From positions 4,340,001-4,404,000 of the forward strand of contig NZ_OZ257125.1 of NCBI RefSeq assembly GCF_965279055.1: DNA of 64,000 nucleotides. The letters run 5' to 3'. The position numbers were made by a program, and so were the translations under genes. Positions 59,481-64,000 of this stretch are shown here, in pieces; position 1 is the stretch's first letter; every line of letters begins with the position of its first letter. Source of the DNA: Hydrocarboniphaga sp965279055. Its GTDB lineage: Bacteria; Pseudomonadota; Gammaproteobacteria; Nevskiales; Nevskiaceae. The notes under the pieces were generated by a model, which did not search any database, was not told where the DNA came from, and was given only the letters and a program-made list of their open reading frames with translations.

Positions 59481-60431
59481 ATGGCCCAGCCTTACCCCGC
59501 GATCGAGCCGTACAAGACGCAGCGCCTGAAGGTCTCGGATCTGCACGAGATTTATGTCGAGGAATGCGGCAATCCGAAAGGCAAGCCGGTGGTGTTCGTG
59601 CACGGCGGTCCCGGCGGCGGCACCGAGCCCTGGCATCGGCAGTTCTTCAATCCGCAGGCGTATCGCATCGTGCTGTTCGATCAGCGCGGCTGCGGCCGCT
59701 CGACGCCGCACGCGGAGCTGCGCGACAACACCACCTGGGATCTGGTCGCCGACATGGAGCTGATCCGCAAGACGCTCGGCATCGATCGCTGGGTGGTGTT
59801 CGGCGGCTCCTGGGGTTCGACCCTGGCACTGGCGTATGCGCAGACCCATCCGGACCAGACCCGCGCGCTGGTGCTGCGCGGCATCTTCCTGCTGCGCACC
59901 GAGGAGATCCGCTGGTTCTACCAGGAGGGCGCGAGCTGGATTTATCCGGATGCCTGGGAGCATTACCTGCGGCCGATTCCGAAAGACGAGCGCGGCGACA
60001 TGGTCGCCGCTTACCACCGCCGCCTGACCAGCAGCAACGACGACGAGCGCCGCGAAGCCGCGCGCGCCTGGAGCATCTGGGAAGGCGCGACCAGCAAGCT
60101 GCTGCCGAGCCGCGACATGGTGCAGCGCTTCGGCGAAGACAAGTTCGCCGAGGCCTTCGCGCGCATCGAGTGCCACTACTTCGTCAACGGCGGCTTCTTC
60201 CGCACGCCGGACCAGCTGCTGGAGGACGCCTACCGCATCCGCCACATTCCGGGCGTGATCGTGCAGGGCCGCTACGACGTGGTCTGCCCGATCAAATCGG
60301 CCTGGGACCTGCACCGCGCCTGGCCCGAGGCCGATCTGCAGATCGTCGGCGACGCCGGCCACGCCGCCAGCGAGCCCGGCGTGCTGTCGCGCCTGGTCGC
60401 AGCGACGGATCGCTTCGCCGATCTGCCGTAA
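59481..60431 (+). CDS. pip: Prolyl aminopeptidase (proline iminopeptidase)
   Basis: A 316-residue alpha/beta hydrolase of peptidase family S33. The oxyanion motif HGGPGGG is at 41-47, DQRGCGRSTPH at 67-77, and the nucleophile S110 lies in GGSWGSTLAL. RYDVVCPIKSAWDLHRAWPEADLQIVGDAGHAASEPG holds the catalytic Asp and His. These match the proteobacterial 35-kDa type that releases N-terminal proline from peptides. Length normal. The start ATG at 59481 gives the conserved N-terminus MAQPYPAIEPY. Confidence 0.95.
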   Translation: MAQPYPAIEPYKTQRLKVSDLHEIYVEECGNPKGKPVVFVHGGPGGGTEPWHRQFFNPQAYRIVLFDQRGCGRSTPHAELRDNTTWDLVADMELIRKTLGIDRWVVFGGSWGSTLALAYAQTHPDQTRALVLRGIFLLRTEEIRWFYQEGASWIYPDAWEHYLRPIPKDERGDMVAAYHRRLTSSNDDERREAARAWSIWEGATSKLLPSRDMVQRFGEDKFAEAFARIECHYFVNGGFFRTPDQLLEDAYRIRHIPGVIVQGRYDVVCPIKSAWDLHRAWPEADLQIVGDAGHAASEPGVLSRLVAATDRFADLP

Positions 60432-60450
60432 GCACCGCGAGTTCGTGATC

Positions 60451-60490
60451 CCCGGGTTTCACCCGGGCTACCGCGCCGGGCGAGCCCGGC
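60451..60490. repeat. Two short GC-rich hairpins after pip
   Basis: CCCGGGT-TTC-ACCCGGG (60451-60467) and GCCGGG...CCCGGC (60475-60490). No T-run. Probably a small repetitive palindrome or weak transcript end. Confidence 0.55.
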
Positions 60491-60674
60491 GAAGCCCGGC
60501 ATCTCGTGTAGGTAATTTCCTACGCGGTTGGTGTTCCTGATTTCTTAGACGTACTGGCTATTTGTGCGCCGGCCGACCCTGCATTTAGCCTCCAAGGCAT
60601 ACGTCTTGCGACGCACCGGGTACTCGATGCGCCCCGCGCAAGTTGCCGTCAGGATCGAAGGACACGAACCTCAC

Positions 60675-62084
60675 ATGAGAACTGTCGTCATCATCGGTGC
60701 CGGGTTCTGCGGTGCCGTCACCGCTGCGCAATTACTGCGCAAGGCCGCCGAGCCGCTGGAAGTGATCCTGCTGAACCGTTCGGGCCTGATGGCGCGCGGT
60801 CTGGCCTACGGCACGCGCACCGACGAGCATGTGCTCAACGTGCCGGCCGGGCGCATGAGCGCCTATCCGGACGACGAGGACAGCTTCCTGCGCTACGCCC
60901 AGCGCGAAGACCCGGACATCTCCGCCAACAGTTTCGTATCGCGCCGCCTGTTCGGCGACTATCTCGAATATCTGGTGCGCGAAGCCGCCCGCGCCGCGCC
61001 TGCCGGCAGCATCTACAAGCCGATGGTCGGCGACGTCGAGCGCATCCAGCCGCTGGCCGCCGGCGCGCGCATCCACCTCAGCAACAAGAAGGTGCTGGAA
61101 GCCGATCGCGTGGTGCTGGCGCTGGGCAACTTCGCGCCGGGCGACCCGAAAGTCGACGGCCAGTACGAGAATTTCTACAGCAGCCCGCGCTACGTGCGCG
61201 ATCCCTGGCGCGCCGACGCGCTGTGGGTGGTCAAGCCCGACGAACCGGTGTTCCTGATCGGCACCGGCCTGACCATGCTCGACACGCTGCTGAGCCTGCG
61301 CGCACGCGGCCACCGCGCCCCGATCCACGCGCTGTCGCGGCGCGGCCTGCTGCCGCAGCCGCATCGCGAGCTGGAAATCCGCCCGGTCTACACAACCGGC
61401 CTGCCGAAGCGCCTGCCGGGCACGCCGAACGTGCGCGACTACCTGCGCGGCCTGCGCCACGAACTGGAACTGGCCAAGACCGAGGACGTGGACTGGCGCG
61501 ACATCATCGGCGGCCTGCGCGGCGCCACGCCGCAGCTGTGGCAGGTGCTGTCGACGCGCGAGCGCCGGCGCTTCATCCGTCACCTGCGCACCTTCTGGGA
61601 CACCCACCGCCACCGCTGCGCCCCGGCCCTTGGCCGGCTGCTCGATGCCGAGCGCGAAGAGCGCAACCTGATCGTCCATGCCGGCCGCGTGATGGGCTAC
61701 AACGAGCACGCCGACAGCGTCGACGTGCTGTGGCGGCCGCGCGGCAAGCTGCAGCTCAAGCGACTCTCCGCCGGCTACGTGATCAACTGCACCGGCCCGG
61801 AAAGCGATACGCGCAGCTGCGCCGAACCGCTGATCGCGCAACTGCGCGAGGCCGGCCTGATCAAACCCGACGAACTCGGCCTGGGCCTGATCGTCGACAG
61901 CGACTACCGGCTGATCGACCGCCAGGGCCATTCCTCGCCGACGATGCATTACGTCGGCCCGTTCCTGCGCGCCCAGCACTGGGAGGCGACCGCGGTGCCG
62001 GAGCTGCGCAAGCATGTGGCGCAGGTCGCAGATGTGGTGCACCGCTCGCTGGCGCAACAGCCGCAGGCGCTGGTAGTTTCCTGA
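60675..62084 (+). CDS. FAD/NAD(P)-binding protein (HI0933/PF13454-like oxidoreductase)
   Basis: A 469-residue flavoprotein. The N-terminal dinucleotide fold is TVVIIGAGFCGAVTAAQLLR (GAGFCG at 8-13), with GLAYGTRTDEHVLNVPAGRMSAYPDD typical of the FAD_NAD_binding_9 family. A second Rossmann motif is PVFLIGTGLTMLDTLLSL (near residues 192-209), and GYVINCTGPESDTR lies in the C-terminal FAD region. Reaction unknown; relatives include hydroxyacylglutathione-like and sulfur- or amino acid-linked oxidoreductases, but none is assignable. The ATG at 60675 was chosen for the direct beta-alpha-beta start; an in-frame ATG at 60627 is possible. Confidence 0.82.
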   Translation: MRTVVIIGAGFCGAVTAAQLLRKAAEPLEVILLNRSGLMARGLAYGTRTDEHVLNVPAGRMSAYPDDEDSFLRYAQREDPDISANSFVSRRLFGDYLEYLVREAARAAPAGSIYKPMVGDVERIQPLAAGARIHLSNKKVLEADRVVLALGNFAPGDPKVDGQYENFYSSPRYVRDPWRADALWVVKPDEPVFLIGTGLTMLDTLLSLRARGHRAPIHALSRRGLLPQPHRELEIRPVYTTGLPKRLPGTPNVRDYLRGLRHELELAKTEDVDWRDIIGGLRGATPQLWQVLSTRERRRFIRHLRTFWDTHRHRCAPALGRLLDAEREERNLIVHAGRVMGYNEHADSVDVLWRPRGKLQLKRLSAGYVINCTGPESDTRSCAEPLIAQLREAGLIKPDELGLGLIVDSDYRLIDRQGHSSPTMHYVGPFLRAQHWEATAVPELRKHVAQVADVVHRSLAQQPQALVVS

Positions 62085-62135
62085 CCGGGGATTCAAGCGG
62101 ACGCTTCGTCCGCGCGCGGTAACGGGGAATTGCAA

Positions 62136-62519
62136 ATGTTTCGAGGACTGATCGCCGCGCTCGCGGCGGTTTCGCTGCTCGGCTGAACGTCGATGCAGGT
62201 GATGGACAGGCCGGCTGCCTCGGCGCTGCAGCACCGGCTCAAGGTCGGTGAACAGGTCAGCGTGCTGACCACGACCCAGCATCACTACGACCTGAAAGTC
62301 ACGTCGGTGGACGAGGCCTCCTTTGTCGGCCGCGACTCGTCCGACAAGGCCTGGTCGGTGCGCTACGACCAGATCGAGCAGCTCGAAACGCGGCAGTTCG
62401 ACGGCTGGAAGACCGCCGGGCTGACCGCGGGCATCGTCGCTGTGCTGTATGTGCTGCTGCGGGTCGCCTTCCACAACCTCGACGACGATCTCGACGACGC
62501 CTTCAGCGGCAAGAACTGA
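62136..62519 (+). pseudogene. Small lipoprotein gene with TGA in place of the lipobox cysteine codon
   Basis: ATG at 62136 opens a clear lipoprotein signal peptide, MFRGLIAALAAVSLLG, then TGA (62184-62186) exactly where the lipobox cysteine (TGC/TGT) is expected. The frame then continues open for 110 codons: TSMQVMDRPAAS...LKVGEQVSVLTTTQHHYDLKVTSVDEASFVGRD...IEQLETRQFDGWKTAG, a hydrophobic segment and DDDLDDAFSGKN. The body resembles the intact lipoprotein at 62647-62952 (VGDEVSI...FVITKITNKALYGEG...MSTVETRNKDG). The simplest reading is a nonsense mutation or a base-calling error. An alternative start at the ATG at 62193 would give an unexported 108-residue protein. Confidence 0.7.
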
Positions 62520-62521
62520 TT

Positions 62522-62636
62522 CCCCTCTCCCTCCGGGAGAGGGGCTAGGGGTGAGGGACTCGCAGGCATCAAGCCGCTTTGCGCCGTCTGCACCCTCACC
62601 CGACCCTTCGGGCCACCCTCTCCCGGAGGGAGAGGG
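62522..62636. repeat. Palindromic repeat, intergenic copy of the element in the FO synthase gene
   Basis: 115 bp bounded by CCCCTCTCCCTCCGGGAGAG and its near-complement, with GGGGTGAGGGACTCG and CACCCTCACCCG inside. Close at both ends to the reverse strand of 7146-7262, different in the middle. It begins two bases after the preceding stop codon and lies between convergent genes. Confidence 0.9.
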
Positions 62637-62646
62637 ATACACCACC

Positions 62647-62952
62647 TCAGAACAGGTTGCCGATGCGCTTGAACACGCCGTCCTTGTTCCTGGTTTCGAC
62701 GGTGCTCATTTCGGCATAGGTGACGCGCACGCCTTCGCCGTACAGCGCCTTGTTGGTGATCTTGGTGATGACGAAACGATAGTGCTTGCCGGCCTTGCTG
62801 TTGATGCTGACCTCGTCACCGACGTTGACGCCTTCGATCACCACGTCGGGCGAGGTCGCCTCGATCTGCTTGTGGCCGGCGCAGCCGGACAGCGTCACGG
62901 CGAGCAGCGCGATCGCGATGGCGCGCGCGCAGAAATCAAACAGTTTTTTCAT
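62647..62952 (-). CDS. Small lipoprotein
   Basis: A 101-residue protein with a lipoprotein signal peptide; the lipobox LSGC places the acylated cysteine near residue 24. The mature part (IEATSPDVVIEGVNVGDEVSINSKAGKHYRFVITKITNKALYGEGVRVTYAEMSTVETRNKDG) looks like a small SH3-like beta barrel. It is a paralogue of the interrupted gene at 62136-62519 on the opposite strand. GGGAGC precedes the ATG at 62952. Function unknown. The thioesterase gene lies 25 bases upstream on the same strand. Confidence 0.85.
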   Translation of the reverse strand: MKKLFDFCARAIAIALLAVTLSGCAGHKQIEATSPDVVIEGVNVGDEVSINSKAGKHYRFVITKITNKALYGEGVRVTYAEMSTVETRNKDGVFKRIGNLF

Positions 62953-62977
62953 TTGTGCCAGCTCCCTTTTTTCGTTG

Positions 62978-63541
62978 TCAGGCCGCAGGGCCGGTGGTGG
63001 TCGGCGTGCGCAGGCGCTTGACTGCCTCGGCATGCGCCAGCCGCGATTCGCGGCGCAGCTGCGCCTCGCCGAAGCGGCGGCGCTCCTGATCGGTTTCCAC
63101 GACCAGGGCCGGCACCGGCTGCGGCCGGCCGTCGGCATCCTGGGCGACGAAAGTCAGATACGCCGACAGGATATGCCGGCGCTCGGTGCCGGCGACGGTC
63201 TCGGCCTCGACGCGGCAGCCGACTTCCATCGACGAGTTCCAGGCGCGGTTCACGCAGGCGCTGAAAATCAGCACGTCGCCGCGGCGCGCGGGCTTGAGGA
63301 AATGCACGGCGTCGACACCGACGGTCGAGCAGATCGCGCCGGCATGGCGGTCGGCGACGACCGCGCACAACCGGTCCATCTGCGACATGATCAGGCCGCC
63401 GAACACAGTGTCGTTGTTGTTCAGATCGTTCGGAAAAATCATGTAGACCTGCTCGCGCACCGCCGAGTGCGCGCTGCGTCGCGAGGCCGGCAGCGAGGTG
63501 GCAGCCGGCGCGGAGTCGCTGGTGTTGTTGCGGTCGGTCAT
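62978..63541 (-). CDS. Acyl-CoA thioesterase, hotdog fold (YciA/ACOT type)
   Basis: A 187-residue single hotdog protein. MIFPNDLNNNDTVFGGLIMSQMDRLCAVVADRHAG contains the N/D-x-x-x-x-x-FGG-x-x-M-x-x-M/D pattern of YciA/BACH-type acyl-CoA hydrolases, and VDAVHFLKPARRGDVLIFSACVNRAWNSSMEVGCRVEAET is the conserved central block. It hydrolyses acyl-CoA to free acid and CoA. The ATG at 63541 is taken as start because the frame upstream has no similarity. A 30-residue polar N-terminus precedes the fold, and a charged C-terminal helix (RRRFGEAQLRRESRLAHAEAVKRL) follows it. Confidence 0.88.
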   Translation of the reverse strand: MTDRNNTSDSAPAATSLPASRRSAHSAVREQVYMIFPNDLNNNDTVFGGLIMSQMDRLCAVVADRHAGAICSTVGVDAVHFLKPARRGDVLIFSACVNRAWNSSMEVGCRVEAETVAGTERRHILSAYLTFVAQDADGRPQPVPALVVETDQERRRFGEAQLRRESRLAHAEAVKRLRTPTTTGPAA

Positions 63542-63590
63542 GCGGGCATCCGTGTCGGCCTGGCGCATTGTAGACGCGCCGTCGCCGCTG

Positions 63591-64000
63591 TCAGGAAGCC
63601 GGCTCCAGAAACACGGCGCCACCGGACTCGTCGGCCAGGCGCAGCTCGTAACGCGAGGCGTCGCCGTCGAGTACGCCCTCGCCGGACAAGGGCACGCGGC
63701 GGCCGTCGCGATACTCGGTGAAGCCGCTGAGCCGATAACGCGCGCCGTCGCGCGGCGCGCGCAGGCTGACCGAGCCGCTGCTGTTCGACGGTCCGAGATT
63801 CAAGGTCGCCGAGGCGCCGCCGTCGATGCTGATGCGCAACTGCTCGCGACGCTGATCCGGACCCAGCCGATCCTGCACCCGCAGGCTGGCCGTGCCACCG
63901 CTGCGGGTGTTGCCGATGCGATCGCTCGCACTGGATGCCGGCGCGATGCCGTATTGCTGCTGCAGCGCACAGACGCTGACGATGTCGCCGCCGCCGGCAT
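63591..64000 (-). CDS. Unrecognised protein, C-terminal fragment
   Basis: The frame is open from the right edge to the stop at 63591, giving the last 136 residues or so (from AGGGDIVSVCALQQQYGI to GGAVFLEPAS). The visible part is beta-rich: LRISIDGGASATLNLGPSNSSGSVSLRAPRDGARYRLSGFTEYRDGRRVPLSGEGVLDGDASRYELRL. It may be an exported or envelope protein, but no family is recognised and no N-terminus is seen. Confidence 0.6.
   Translation of the reverse strand, partial: AGGGDIVSVCALQQQYGIAPASSASDRIGNTRSGGTASLRVQDRLGPDQRREQLRISIDGGASATLNLGPSNSSGSVSLRAPRDGARYRLSGFTEYRDGRRVPLSGEGVLDGDASRYELRLADESGGAVFLEPAS

Noticed and set aside
62184..62186. Selenocysteine at the TGA in the lipoprotein gene
   Set aside because: No convincing SECIS hairpin was identified directly downstream, and a lipid-acylated selenocysteine is unknown; nonsense mutation or base error is simpler.

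Overview
The window is GC-rich, densely packed bacterial DNA, most consistent with a Gram-negative gammaproteobacterium. Supporting genes are ubiK, membrane-anchored cytochrome c5, PurT, TypA, YifB, MltD, a TorF-type porin, an OmpA/thrombospondin-repeat protein and several TonB-dependent receptors. The gene mix and repeat families resemble Nevskiales/Solimonadaceae or other Xanthomonadales-like lineages, but the sequence alone does not fix the genus.

Left half (1 to about 29.4 kb): an accessory catabolic island that carries a complete coenzyme F420 biosynthesis set: cofC (2108-2815), an fbiC-type fused FO synthase (5935-8451), cofE (8448-9218) and cofD (18714-19676). A luciferase-like, probably F420-dependent oxidoreductase lies at 208-1125. 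These are interleaved with an alpha/beta hydrolase, a MaoC-type hydratase, an acyl-CoA ligase, a sulfotransferase, a CrtC/AttH-like protein, four short-chain dehydrogenases (one partial), a hotdog thioesterase, a Rieske ring-hydroxylating oxygenase, an MFS transporter, three TonB receptors and AraC and TetR regulators. The inferred theme is outer-membrane uptake of a hydrophobic substrate, then oxidation, CoA activation and beta-oxidation-like steps, with F420 as a hydride carrier. A short inverted repeat, CAAC-N3-GTTG and near variants, lies upstream of five transcription units here and may mark a common regulon.

Right half (about 29.8 to 64 kb): mostly core genes. In order: a DUF883 protein, tRNA-Arg(CCG), cytochrome c5, a TorF-like porin, YifB, UbiK with a duplicated 3' end, a Gld-like ABC export cluster plus DUF4340 protein, MutM, PurT, a haloacid dehalogenase, an APC permease, TypA with a structured leader, an OmpA/TSP3 protein, a Tyr/Pro-rich protein, a fatty-acid desaturase with a coiled-coil tail, a diguanylate cyclase, a TetR regulator, an mprF-acvB-DUF456-DUF3096 operon, MltD, prolyl aminopeptidase, an FAD/NAD(P)-binding protein, two related small lipoprotein genes (one with TGA at the lipobox cysteine), an acyl-CoA thioesterase and a partial gene.

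The window is rich in small palindromic repeats of at least five families. One is inserted in frame in the FO synthase linker. Another is a MITE-like element at the stop codon of a thioesterase gene. A third lies within a 239-bp tandem duplication beside ubiK.
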